Shown here: positions 8,960-16,892 of the stretch, piece after piece
Position numbering within the stretch: position 1 is the stretch's first letter
Layout: each line of letters opens with the position of its first letter
Source of the DNA: Phycisphaerae bacterium
Lineage (GTDB): Bacteria > Planctomycetota > Phycisphaerae > Phycisphaerales > SM1A02
NCBI GenBank assembly: GCA_002705085.1
Contig: PAHO01000035.1
Location: 1-38,506 of the forward strand
DNA length: 38,506 nt
Direction of reading: 5' to 3'
The notes under the pieces: model-generated
Database searches by the model: none
Seen by the model: the letters and a program-made list of their open reading frames with translations, nothing else
Told to the model about the DNA's origin: nothing
Position numbers and translations under genes: made by a program

Positions 8960-10906
8960 TTGTTTGATCGAGACTTCATCCAGCGCGTCCGCGACGCCGT
9001 GTCCCTGCCCGACCTCATCGGGCGCGATCATCGCGTGGAACCCCAAGGCCGAGAATACAAGTGCATTTGCCCCTTCCACAACGACACCAAGCCGTCCTTG
9101 GGGATTTACGAACGACATGGTCAATGGCGTTACAAATGCTTCGCCTGCGGCGCCAGCGGGGACTGCTTCACCTACTTGATGGAGTACCACAAGATGTCGT
9201 TCGTCGAAGCGGTCCGAGAGTGCGCCGATCTGGCTGGGATTGAAGTCCCAACCACCCCTGGTCGACGACAAGAAGGGCCCGATCGCCGAACCATGCTCGA
9301 CGTCATGCAGGCCGCACAAGATTTCTTTGTGCAGGCCCTCGCCTCCCCCGCCGGTGCGGAAGCTCGAGCAACGTTTGTCAAGCGCGGATACGACGAAGAA
9401 GCCCAACGTGAACTCGGACTTGGGTTTGCCCCCGAGGGCTGGGAAAATCTGGTGCCCCATTTGATGGGCCGGGGCATCCCATTGAACCTGCTTCGACAAA
9501 TGGGCCTCGCCAAGGTGCGACAACAAGGTGATGGGGCCTACGACGCATTCCGCAACCGCTTGATGTTCCCGATTCGGGATACCCAAGGCCGGGTGGTTGC
9601 CTTCGGAGGGCGGATCGTCGACCCCGAAGACAATCCGAAGTACCTCAACTCCCCTGAGCACCCACTGTTCTTCAAGGGGAAGCTGTTGTACGGCTTTGAC
9701 GTTGCTGCGAAGCCCATTGAAAATGAGAACCTCGCGATTGTGTGCGAGGGCTACACCGATGCCTTGGCCTGCCATCGCTTTGGATTCCACCACGCCGTAG
9801 CCACCTTGGGCACCGCCATGACCAGCGACCACGCTCGACTACTTGAGCGCCGCACCAGCCGAGTGCTGTTGCTGTTTGATGGCGATACCGCAGGGGTTCG
9901 AGCGGCGCGCCGAGCCGTCGAAATCACGTTCAAACAAAATCTCGACGTCACGATCTGTGTATTGCCCGAAGGCCAAGATCCCGACGACGTGTTGCGAGAA
10001 GGTGGACCTGACGCCTTCCGAGCGCAATTGGACCGTGCGGTGGATGCGCTTGAGTGGTTGCTCAGTGAGTTTGCCAAGGATGCCGATGGGGCCGACGGCG
10101 ATGCCGATCGGTTCCGCCGAACCGAGCGCTTCCTCTTGGAACTGGCGAACCTTGGCTTCCACAGCATGCCCGCGTTGCGGCAAGATTTCGTGCTTCGGCG
10201 CATCGGATCCATCTTGGAGACCGAACCGGAAACCGTGAAATCCATGATGCCCGAGCCACGAGCCGCAGCGGCGGTCGAAGACAAGCCCACAAGCAACCTG
10301 AGCCAGTCCTCGCCCTCGATGGCCTACGCCTCCAGCCCAAGTGGAGAGATGGTTGAAGGCCCCAATGGGGCCGAGTTTGAAGTCTTCGATATTCCGCCCG
10401 AACTGCTGAACGAAGGGCAGCCGGCCAATGGGCACGCAGAAGCGCCCACCCAACCGCCGTCCGGACTGACCAGCAGTCCCGCCGATCGGCGCCGAAGACA
10501 TGCGGAGGAAACTGTCTTGATGGCGCTCTTGGCCTTCGCGGAGGTTGAACCCAAAAGCCCCTGGCCCGAGGTGGTCCGTGGTCTGAACATCCAGACCCAA
10601 CCGCTCGGCGATCTGGCCCAGCGTCTGCTTGCCCTTGATGCAGGGCCGCGCTGTTCCGTGCTCCTTGATGAACTTCGCCGCCAAGGTGAAGACGACGCCA
10701 CCTTGCGCCACTGGCAAAGCCAAGCTGAGCAATTGCTGCGAAGCGAAGAGCCCCCCCGACTTCTTTTGGAACGAGCGATCGAAGATCTCCACTTGGTCAA
10801 CGAGCGCGAAGCCAACCAACGAGCCGATTCCGAAGCCAAAAAAGCCGCCGCTGCCGGTGATTTTTCGGCACTGGATGCCATTCGACACCGGAGGCGCATG
10901 GGATGA
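8960..10906 (+). CDS. dnaG: DNA primase
   Basis: This enzyme makes RNA primers for replication at the fork, working with the DnaB helicase. The zinc-binding domain is at the N-terminus (C37, H40, C60, C63, in CPFHND and CFACGASGD). The TOPRIM catalytic core follows, with EGYTDALACHRFG near residue 262 and the metal-binding LLLFDGDTAG near 306. The C-terminal helicase-interaction region is long and preceded by a low-complexity linker (about 435-510). The total is 648 residues. Translation appears to start at TTG 8960; no ATG or GTG lies in frame upstream before a stop, and the alignment of the zinc domain supports this start. rpoD follows 55 bases later, as in the classical dnaG-rpoD arrangement. 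Confidence 0.96.
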   Translation: MFDRDFIQRVRDAVSLPDLIGRDHRVEPQGREYKCICPFHNDTKPSLGIYERHGQWRYKCFACGASGDCFTYLMEYHKMSFVEAVRECADLAGIEVPTTPGRRQEGPDRRTMLDVMQAAQDFFVQALASPAGAEARATFVKRGYDEEAQRELGLGFAPEGWENLVPHLMGRGIPLNLLRQMGLAKVRQQGDGAYDAFRNRLMFPIRDTQGRVVAFGGRIVDPEDNPKYLNSPEHPLFFKGKLLYGFDVAAKPIENENLAIVCEGYTDALACHRFGFHHAVATLGTAMTSDHARLLERRTSRVLLLFDGDTAGVRAARRAVEITFKQNLDVTICVLPEGQDPDDVLREGGPDAFRAQLDRAVDALEWLLSEFAKDADGADGDADRFRRTERFLLELANLGFHSMPALRQDFVLRRIGSILETEPETVKSMMPEPRAAAAVEDKPTSNLSQSSPSMAYASSPSGEMVEGPNGAEFEVFDIPPELLNEGQPANGHAEAPTQPPSGLTSSPADRRRRHAEETVLMALLAFAEVEPKSPWPEVVRGLNIQTQPLGDLAQRLLALDAGPRCSVLLDELRRQGEDDATLRHWQSQAEQLLRSEEPPRLLLERAIEDLHLVNEREANQRADSEAKKAAAAGDFSALDAIRHRRRMG

Positions 10907-10961
10907 CCAGCACCTCCATTAGGACTTCTTTTCTTTTTCGAATCACCGGAGCCCACCACCG

Positions 10962-12770
10962 ATGATCACTTCTCATTGCTATTCCCCACCCATGCAAGCC
11001 TTGTTCGATGCATCCATCTCTCGAGGATGGATCTCGTACGAGGAAATCAACACCTGTCTGCCCGACGAAATGCTCGATGCCGAAGAGATGGATCTTCTGC
11101 TCGACCGCCTCGACCGGGCCAACGTCACGTTTATTGACCAACCCACGGTCGAGCGCGAAGAACGGAACACCTACTTCGCTCCGCTTCAGTGCAATCTGCA
11201 CTTCAAGCGTGACCCCCCTCGTATCGGTTCCGAGCCGGTCTTCATGCAAGAAGAACCCGACTCCTCCACGGCGGTGGAATTGGGTGAAGACGGTCGACCC
11301 ATCACCGAAGGACTGGACGAACAAGAAGTCGCGGCCATTGAACAGGCCATTGCCGATTCCGGCTCACGACGTATTGACGACCCCATCCGCATGTACCTCA
11401 CCCAAATGGGCACGATTCCATTGCTCACCCGGGAAGAGGAGATCCGCATGGCCAAGAAGATCGAGTCCACCCGGATGATCTTCCGCCATCGGGTTTTGGA
11501 GTCGGATTACGCCGTCACCGAAGCGGTCAAGACCTTGCAAGAAGTGCACGAAGGCCGCCTGCCTTTCGACCGCACCATGCGGATCTCAACGGCGATTGAA
11601 AACGCCAAAGAGATCGTCGCAGCCCGCATTCCCGTGAACGTCGCCACGGTTTCAGCCATGCTTGAAGCCAACCGTGCCGATCTTGATGAATTGCCCAACC
11701 TCCCCACCGACGGCCCCAAAGCCAAGACGCTGCGGGAGCGCATTCAACGACGACGACGCAAGATGGCGGCATTGATCGAAGAATGTTGTTTGCGAACCGC
11801 CCGCATCCAACCTTTGATGCGGAAGCTCGAAGCCATCGAAAAGAAGATCGCTGGCATCGAACGTGAACTCGCTCGGTCTGAGAAGCATCCCGAGCGGTAC
11901 GACCCCGAAGACATTGAGGTCCGCAAGGAAGAATTGGGCGGTCTCGTCGAACTGCTCGGCGAAAACCCGCAAGAACTCCGTGATCGTCTCCGGGTCATTC
12001 GAACCGTGTTTGATGAATACGAGCAAGGCAAGCGGGATCTTTCGGGCGGCAACCTCCGCTTGGTGGTTTCCATCGCCAAGAAATACCGCAACCGCGGCTT
12101 GCCTTTCTTGGACATCATCCAAGAAGGCAACACCGGCTTGATGCGGGCGGTCGACAAGTATGAGTACCGCCGGGGCTACAAGTTCTCGACGTACGCCACT
12201 TGGTGGATCCGCCAGGCCATCACCCGTGCCATTGCCGACCACGCTCGAACCATTCGGGTACCCGTCCACATGATCGAAACCATGTCCAAGCTTCGGAACA
12301 TCCAGAAGCACTTGGTGCAAGAGCATGGTCGGGAGCCGACGGTGGAAGAAGTTGCCGAACGCGCCAGCATGAGCGTCGACGAGACGCGTCGCGTGATGAA
12401 GATCGCCCGTCACCCCATCTCCCTCGATCGCCCGGTCGGGGAGAGCGAAGACTCCCAGTTTGGAGACTTCATCGAGGACGAGCGTCAATCTTCCCCCGCC
12501 GATGCCGCCACCAGCGAGATGCTGCGTCAACGCATTGCCGAAGTCCTCAAGACCCTCACCTACCGAGAACGCGAGATCCTCAAGCTTCGGTATGGCGTCG
12601 GTGATGGCTACACCTACACGCTTGAAGAAGTGGGCCGCATCTTCAAAGTGACCCGAGAACGGGTGCGTCAGGTGGAATCCAAAGCGATCCGCAAGCTCCA
12701 ACACCCCGTCCGCAAACGACGGCTCTCGAGCTTCGTCGGTCAGGAGGACATGGACGAGGCCGAAGGCTGA
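10962..12770 (+). CDS. rpoD: Primary RNA polymerase sigma factor (RpoD/SigA)
   Basis: This is the housekeeping sigma factor that directs RNA polymerase to -35/-10 promoters. An N-terminal region 1.1-like segment ([18 protein letters not shown]) is followed by region 1.2 ([30 protein letters not shown], split near residues 138-170). A long helical non-conserved region of about 180 residues comes next. Region 2 starts near residue 357 ([31 protein letters not shown]). Region 4 follows ([14 protein letters not shown] near 531, with the [21 protein letters not shown]). The length of 602 residues fits a group 1 factor. ATG 10962 was chosen; ATG 10992 (MQALFDAS) is a good alternative. The 3' end overlaps the convergent FAH gene by 31 bases. 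Confidence 0.96.
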   Translation: MITSHCYSPPMQALFDASISRGWISYEEINTCLPDEMLDAEEMDLLLDRLDRANVTFIDQPTVEREERNTYFAPLQCNLHFKRDPPRIGSEPVFMQEEPDSSTAVELGEDGRPITEGLDEQEVAAIEQAIADSGSRRIDDPIRMYLTQMGTIPLLTREEEIRMAKKIESTRMIFRHRVLESDYAVTEAVKTLQEVHEGRLPFDRTMRISTAIENAKEIVAARIPVNVATVSAMLEANRADLDELPNLPTDGPKAKTLRERIQRRRRKMAALIEECCLRTARIQPLMRKLEAIEKKIAGIERELARSEKHPERYDPEDIEVRKEELGGLVELLGENPQELRDRLRVIRTVFDEYEQGKRDLSGGNLRLVVSIAKKYRNRGLPFLDIIQEGNTGLMRAVDKYEYRRGYKFSTYATWWIRQAITRAIADHARTIRVPVHMIETMSKLRNIQKHLVQEHGREPTVEEVAERASMSVDETRRVMKIARHPISLDRPVGESEDSQFGDFIEDERQSSPADAATSEMLRQRIAEVLKTLTYREREILKLRYGVGDGYTYTLEEVGRIFKVTRERVRQVESKAIRKLQHPVRKRRLSSFVGQEDMDEAEG

Positions 12771-13420
12771 GCCTGCACCGGATTGCGGAGCGTGCCCACG
12801 CCCGCAATCGACACCTCAACCGAATCGCCGCCCCGCAAAAAGCGGGGCGGTGTTCTTCCAGCACCTACGCCCGACGGCGTACCGGTCAGCAGCACCGTAC
12901 CGGCGGGCAACGTGGTGTCTTGGCTGAGGTGGGCAATGATGTCTCGAACCGAAAAGATCATGTCCGCGGTGGCGCCGTCTTGCACGACTTCACCGTTCAA
13001 CGTGGTCACGATCCGCAGGGCTTGGGGATCGGGCACCGCTTCTGCTGATTGCCAGGGACCAATCGGACAAAAGGAGTCAAAGCTCTTTCCGCGAACAAAC
13101 TGTCCCCCCGAACCGTGCTTTTGCCACCACCGTGCGGTGATGTCGTTCGCCGCGGCGTACCCGGCCACATACGACAAGGCCTCTTCGACCCCAACATCTT
13201 TGGCGTCGCGCCCCAGCAAGACCGCCAGTTCCCCTTCGTAATCCACCTGTTCGGTTTCACAACAGGCGGGCAGCACAATGGGATCGCCTTCCCCCGTCAC
13301 TCGAAACGGTGCTTTGGCAAACACCATGGGTCGCTCGGGCGCGTCGTTGCCCAACTCGGCTGCGTGGTCGCGATAGTTGCGACCAATCCCCAGCACACAC
13401 ACCACTTCAGGAAACGTCAT
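12740..13420 (-). CDS. Fumarylacetoacetate hydrolase family protein
   Basis: This is a member of the FAH superfamily, metal-dependent enzymes that hydrolyse C-C bonds or decarboxylate or tautomerise small oxo-acids. The metal ligands are visible as E62 and E64 (DYEGELAVLLGRD) and D93 (AANDITARWWQ). The family motif KSFDSFCPIGPW and the C-terminal VLLTGTPSGVGAGRTPPRFL are intact. The 226 residues fit the short single-domain type. The start overlaps the ggt stop (ATGA), so the two form an operon. The 3' end overlaps rpoD by 31 bases on the opposite strand, and its last 40 codons contain two strong hairpins. The exact substrate is unknown; oxaloacetate tautomerase or acylpyruvate hydrolase activities are the usual options. 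Confidence 0.92.
   Translation of the reverse strand: MTFPEVVCVLGIGRNYRDHAAELGNDAPERPMVFAKAPFRVTGEGDPIVLPACCETEQVDYEGELAVLLGRDAKDVGVEEALSYVAGYAAANDITARWWQKHGSGGQFVRGKSFDSFCPIGPWQSAEAVPDPQALRIVTTLNGEVVQDGATADMIFSVRDIIAHLSQDTTLPAGTVLLTGTPSGVGAGRTPPRFLRGGDSVEVSIAGVGTLRNPVQAQPSASSMSS
12781..12809 (+). terminator. Long hairpin directly after rpoD, inside the convergent FAH gene
   Basis: GATTGCGG (12781-12788) pairs with CCGCAATC (12802-12809). Between them GCGT and ACGC pair around a GCCC loop, leaving a single bulged A. The hairpin starts 10 bases after the rpoD stop. It has no T tract of its own, but it lies just before a second stem at 12828. It is coding sequence for the minus-strand gene. 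Confidence 0.45.
12828..12850 (+). terminator. Probable rpoD terminator stem inside the convergent FAH gene
   Basis: CCGCCCCGC (12828-12836), loop AAAAA, GCGGGGCGG (12842-12850) form a perfect 9-base GC stem, followed on the plus strand by TGTTCTT. This resembles an intrinsic terminator for rpoD transcripts, about 60 bases past its stop. On the minus strand the sequence after the stem is not T-rich, so FAH transcripts should pass. Confidence 0.55.
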
Positions 13421-15015
13421 CGGGCCACCGCCTGTCCATCTCGGCGGGGATCACTGCCCCCGCACCATCCACCTTCATGACGAAGGATCGCTTGCCCTCC
13501 GCCAAACGAAACCGTGCTCTTCTCGGCCCGCTCAATGCGGTGCCCCAAAGCTTCCAGTCCGGCCACCCATGCGGCATCGCACTGAGGTTCAACTGAAATC
13601 AAAAGTCCTTCTTCCACCCGCCAACGTGGCGCGTCGAGCGCGGCTTGGGGCGAAGCCCCTTGCATCACCCGCAGTCCGACCTGCAGTTGCCCCTGAGGCT
13701 GCATCATCCCGCCCATGACACCAAAGGCCATCACCGGTTCAGGACCACTTGGGCCCATCCGGGTCACAAACCCGGGAATGATGGTGTGGTACGGGCGTTT
13801 CAATGGGGCCGCCACATTGGGATGATCGGGAACGCAGACAAATCCGCAGCCGCGGTTCTGCAAGGCAATACCCGTCCCGGGCACCACAATGCCGGAACCG
13901 AAGCCCATGTAGTTTGATTGAATGAAACTGGTGGCTCGGCCGCGGGCATCGGCCGCACACATCAGGACCGTGCCACCAGGCTTGGGCACGCCGTGATCAA
14001 AATCTTGGGCCTGCTTGGGATCCACTTCCATGGCGAGCGCGTGAATCCGTTCGTCTTGCAAGGCTTCCGTGGGGACTTCTGGAACATGCTCAGGATCGGC
14101 CACCATGCGATGGGCTTCTCGGAAGCCGAGCTTCATGGCTTCGATCGCCAAGTGGGCACCTTCAACCCCATCGGGGTCGATCGCCAACGCATCCAATTCC
14201 CGCAAGATCCCCAGCGCAAAAAGCATGGCGATGCCTTGGCCATTGGGCGGGATCTGGTGGAAGGTCAACGCATCGCAGGTCATCGAAATGGGATCCACCC
14301 ACATCCCAGAGTGGTTCGCCAAATCTTCAGCTCGCAAAGCACCGCCTTCACGCACACTGTGCTCGTGCAAACGCTCGGCCAGTTCGCCGCGGTAGAACGC
14401 ATCACGGCCATCCCTCGCCAAAGTCTTCAGCGTCAGCGCGTGTTCGGGAAGTTGCACCTGCTCGCCAGGTCTTGGCGTGCGACCATCCCGGGTGAATGTG
14501 CTCGTCCAACCGGAGAGATGACCAAACTTGGCCGCCGACTTGGCCCAGTAATACGCGGTTTGGGGCGCGACCCGAAAACCATCCTGGGCCATACGAATCG
14601 CTGGCTCGAGCAATCGAGCCATGGGCAAGTTGCCAAACCGTTCGTGCAAGGTGAACCACGCGTCGATCGCTCCGGGCGTGGTGACCGGTTCCCATCCGAC
14701 GGGATCGATCTGACCTCGGGCCAAGATCCCTTCGGCATCAAACGCCGCCGGAGAACGGCCGGAACCGTTGAAGCCGTGCAAGCGGTGCGCGTCCCAATGC
14801 AAACAGAAGGCGTCCGATCCCAAACCATTGCTGGTGGGCTCGGTCACCGTCAATGCCGCGGCGGTGGCGATGGCCGCATCAACGCTGCTGCCGCCCTCGG
14901 CCAACATCTCGAGGCCGGCTTGGGCCGCCAACGGTTGGCTGGTGGCCACCACCGCATCCCCAAACACGGGTTCACGGCGGGATGGGTGAGGATGGTCAAA
15001 GGTCGTCGGCAGCAT
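13417..15015 (-). CDS. ggt: Gamma-glutamyltransferase family protein
   Basis: This is an N-terminal nucleophile hydrolase that cleaves gamma-glutamyl bonds, for example in glutathione. The precursor is expected to self-cleave before the catalytic threonine, here T349 in KPGGTVLMCAADARG. The oxyanion and substrate region FIQSNYMGFGSGIVVPGTG and the small-subunit end (MGGMMQPQGQLQV) are typical. The 532-residue length is normal. No clear signal peptide is visible at MLPTTFDHPHPSRREPVFG, so a cytoplasmic form is possible. It overlaps the FAH gene by four bases. The TauE/SafE exporter gene starts 39 bases away on the other strand. Some family members are cephalosporin or other amide acylases, so the substrate is not fixed. 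Confidence 0.92.
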   Translation of the reverse strand: MLPTTFDHPHPSRREPVFGDAVVATSQPLAAQAGLEMLAEGGSSVDAAIATAAALTVTEPTSNGLGSDAFCLHWDAHRLHGFNGSGRSPAAFDAEGILARGQIDPVGWEPVTTPGAIDAWFTLHERFGNLPMARLLEPAIRMAQDGFRVAPQTAYYWAKSAAKFGHLSGWTSTFTRDGRTPRPGEQVQLPEHALTLKTLARDGRDAFYRGELAERLHEHSVREGGALRAEDLANHSGMWVDPISMTCDALTFHQIPPNGQGIAMLFALGILRELDALAIDPDGVEGAHLAIEAMKLGFREAHRMVADPEHVPEVPTEALQDERIHALAMEVDPKQAQDFDHGVPKPGGTVLMCAADARGRATSFIQSNYMGFGSGIVVPGTGIALQNRGCGFVCVPDHPNVAAPLKRPYHTIIPGFVTRMGPSGPEPVMAFGVMGGMMQPQGQLQVGLRVMQGASPQAALDAPRWRVEEGLLISVEPQCDAAWVAGLEALGHRIERAEKSTVSFGGGQAILRHEGGWCGGSDPRRDGQAVAR

Positions 15016-15054
15016 GGGACTGCGATTCTACGAAGGGTCGGCTAGGCTCCGCGC

Positions 15055-15852
15055 GTGGATCTTGTGGATCAACTCATCCTGGTGGGCACTGGCCTTGGTG
15101 CTGGGCTCATGGGCGGGCTCTTGGGCATCGGAGGCTCGGTGGTCATGATTCCCATCATCGTGCACGTGGTCGGCCGCGATCAGCACTTTGCCCAAGGGGC
15201 CGCGATGCTGGTCAACGTCTTTGTCGCCATCCCGGCAGCCTTGCGTCACCACAAAGGGGGCCGGGTGCGAATGGAACTTGTGCAGTGGTTCGCCCCCACC
15301 ACCGTGCTCTTCATCCTGTGCGGGGTGTGGCTCAGCAACCAGTTCGAGGATCCCAAACAGTTGGGGTTGGTGTTTGGGGTGTTCATGCTCGCCGAAGTGG
15401 TCAACACGTTGGTGAAGGTTATTCGCCCCCCCAACGACCAATCCAGCGGGCAGGAAACCACCGACCAAGTTCGCTTCCCCGCGGTGGCCACCGTCGGCGC
15501 CCTCACCGGCGTGGCCGCGGGTCTGCTGGGGATCGGCGGCGGTGTGGTCAGCGTGCCTTTGATGACCACCTTCGCCAAAGTGCCATTGCGTTTGGCCATC
15601 GCCACCAGTTCGGCCGCCATGATTCTGTCAGCGCCTCTTGGTGCCTACCGCAAGGTGTGGACGCTCCCCGAGATGTCCGATGTGGAAGGCCCCATCACTG
15701 CGGCCATCACCACCGCCGCCTACATGGCCGTGGGCGCGGTCGCCGGCGCAAGGACTGGAGCGGGACTCACCGGGAAAGTTCCGATCCGCTGGATCCGCGC
15801 CGTGTTTGCCGCGCTGTTGGCTTGGGTGAGTTGGCGGTTTTTGGTGGGGTGA
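15055..15852 (+). CDS. TauE/SafE (DUF81) family membrane transporter
   Basis: This is an inner-membrane protein of the sulfite or organosulfonate exporter family, 265 residues with about eight hydrophobic segments. The two family repeats each start with the glycine-rich motif: GLGAGLMGGLLGIGGSVVMIP near the N-terminus and ALTGVAAGLLGIGGGVVSVP in the second half. Translation starts at GTG 15055. The gene diverges from ggt with a 39-base gap and ends at a strong terminator. The neighbouring gamma-glutamyl hydrolase could supply sulfur compounds from glutathione, which would fit a sulfur-anion exporter, but this is an inference from position. Confidence 0.9.
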   Translation: MDLVDQLILVGTGLGAGLMGGLLGIGGSVVMIPIIVHVVGRDQHFAQGAAMLVNVFVAIPAALRHHKGGRVRMELVQWFAPTTVLFILCGVWLSNQFEDPKQLGLVFGVFMLAEVVNTLVKVIRPPNDQSSGQETTDQVRFPAVATVGALTGVAAGLLGIGGGVVSVPLMTTFAKVPLRLAIATSSAAMILSAPLGAYRKVWTLPEMSDVEGPITAAITTAAYMAVGAVAGARTGAGLTGKVPIRWIRAVFAALLAWVSWRFLVG

Positions 15853-15864
15853 GTCAAGAACACG

Positions 15865-15894
15865 AAAAAGCCCGCCGTCACCGGCGGGCTTTTT
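15865..15894. terminator. Strong bidirectional terminator
   Basis: AAAAAGCCCGCCG (15865-15877), loop TCAC, CGGCGGGCTTTTT (15882-15894) form a perfect GC stem flanked by A and T runs. It serves the TauE gene (ends 15852) on the plus strand and the secreted protein gene (ends 15922) on the minus strand. Confidence 0.92.
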
Positions 15895-15921
15895 GAAAAC
15901 TCTTGTTCTTGCTAAAGACAA

Positions 15922-16767
15922 TCAGTCGCGGCGACGACGGCGTCCCAGACCCGCCAGTCCCACGAGGGCCACGGCCGAACCCGGTGCGGGCACGGCGGTG
16001 ATCACCAAGTTGTCGATGAAGACGTCTTGGTCAATGCCGCCGTTGCGGGCGGAGAAGCCAAAGGTCCAATCGTGAGCGTCCGTGGGTTGAATGCCCTGGG
16101 CATCCACCCAAAGCACCTCTTCCTCCATCCAAGACCAACCCACATAAATCTGCAGGCCGGAGTTGATGTCCCACTCAACCCGGAAGCGGCCATGACCGCT
16201 GTCGTCTTTGGCTTGAAGGTGATCGCTGTAGGTCATGGGGTCGTATCCCAAACCATTCGAAGCAAATGTGGTGACGCCTTGCTTGGCATACACCCCTGGA
16301 TTTGCTCCGGGGTAGGACACAAAGCTGGCGGTGATGCCACGGTCGGCGTTCAGTATGGAGTTCAGGCCCTGCTCACCCCCGCTGAAATCGGTGACACCTT
16401 CCATGTCGCCAAACCAGAAGGAAAATCCGTCACCGGGTCCGCCGCCCCCACCATTCTTGAAGCTGGCTTCAAAGGAAGCGGTGAAGCTGGTGCAATGGCC
16501 CCACACGGTCGGACCCACCCAAGTGCCCCAAGAACCGGGTTGACCGTCAGACACCAACTTCAAATCGCTTTGACCAAACGCATCGTCGATCTGAGCGGAG
16601 CCGTGCATGGCGATACCCAAGCCGGGTAGATCCGGCGTGTCGAAGCTGGTGGAATAATCCAGTTCTGCGTGGGCGGCGCCGCCGGTGATCAGCAAGGTCG
16701 CCAAGGCCAGTCGTCCGTTTGCTCCCCGCAGGGAGTTCTCTCTCTCCCGCAAAAGCGAAACGTTCAT
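15922..16767 (-). CDS. Secreted lectin-like protein with PEP-CTERM-type sorting tail
   Basis: This is a 281-residue exported protein. Residues 1-34 form a signal peptide (LALATLLITGGAAHA, cleavage after AHA). The body looks like a concanavalin-type beta-sandwich: paired glycine-rich strands (FTASFEASFKNGGGGG, GDGFSFWFGDM) and FRVEWDINSGLQIYVGW near the end. The C-terminus VPAPGSAVALVGLAGLGRRRRRD has a Pro-Ala-Pro motif, a hydrophobic run and an Arg cluster, the PEP-CTERM-like signal for envelope sorting by an exosortase. The ATG at 16765-16767 follows GGAGG, which fixes the start; a longer in-frame reading to 16854 has no such site. It diverges from the large lectin gene. The ligand is unknown, a carbohydrate being likely. 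Confidence 0.88.
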   Translation of the reverse strand: MNVSLLRERENSLRGANGRLALATLLITGGAAHAELDYSTSFDTPDLPGLGIAMHGSAQIDDAFGQSDLKLVSDGQPGSWGTWVGPTVWGHCTSFTASFEASFKNGGGGGPGDGFSFWFGDMEGVTDFSGGEQGLNSILNADRGITASFVSYPGANPGVYAKQGVTTFASNGLGYDPMTYSDHLQAKDDSGHGRFRVEWDINSGLQIYVGWSWMEEEVLWVDAQGIQPTDAHDWTFGFSARNGGIDQDVFIDNLVITAVPAPGSAVALVGLAGLGRRRRRD

Positions 16768-16892
16768 GACTTTTTCCTCCGGAGAATAGATCTCCTGACA
16801 AGGCAAAGTAACGCATATCAGACGATGCGAGGCAACAAAATGAGTCAATTCCACCCCTCGGCACTGGTTTGAGACAGTTTGCGGGGGGATTT

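Noticed and set aside
11652-12704. A 350-codon minus-strand frame across rpoD
   Set aside because: It is a shadow of the sigma factor gene, which has all conserved regions on the plus strand.
13918-15045. A 375-codon plus-strand frame across ggt
   Set aside because: It is a shadow of gamma-glutamyltransferase, where the catalytic Thr and flanking motifs are intact on the minus strand.
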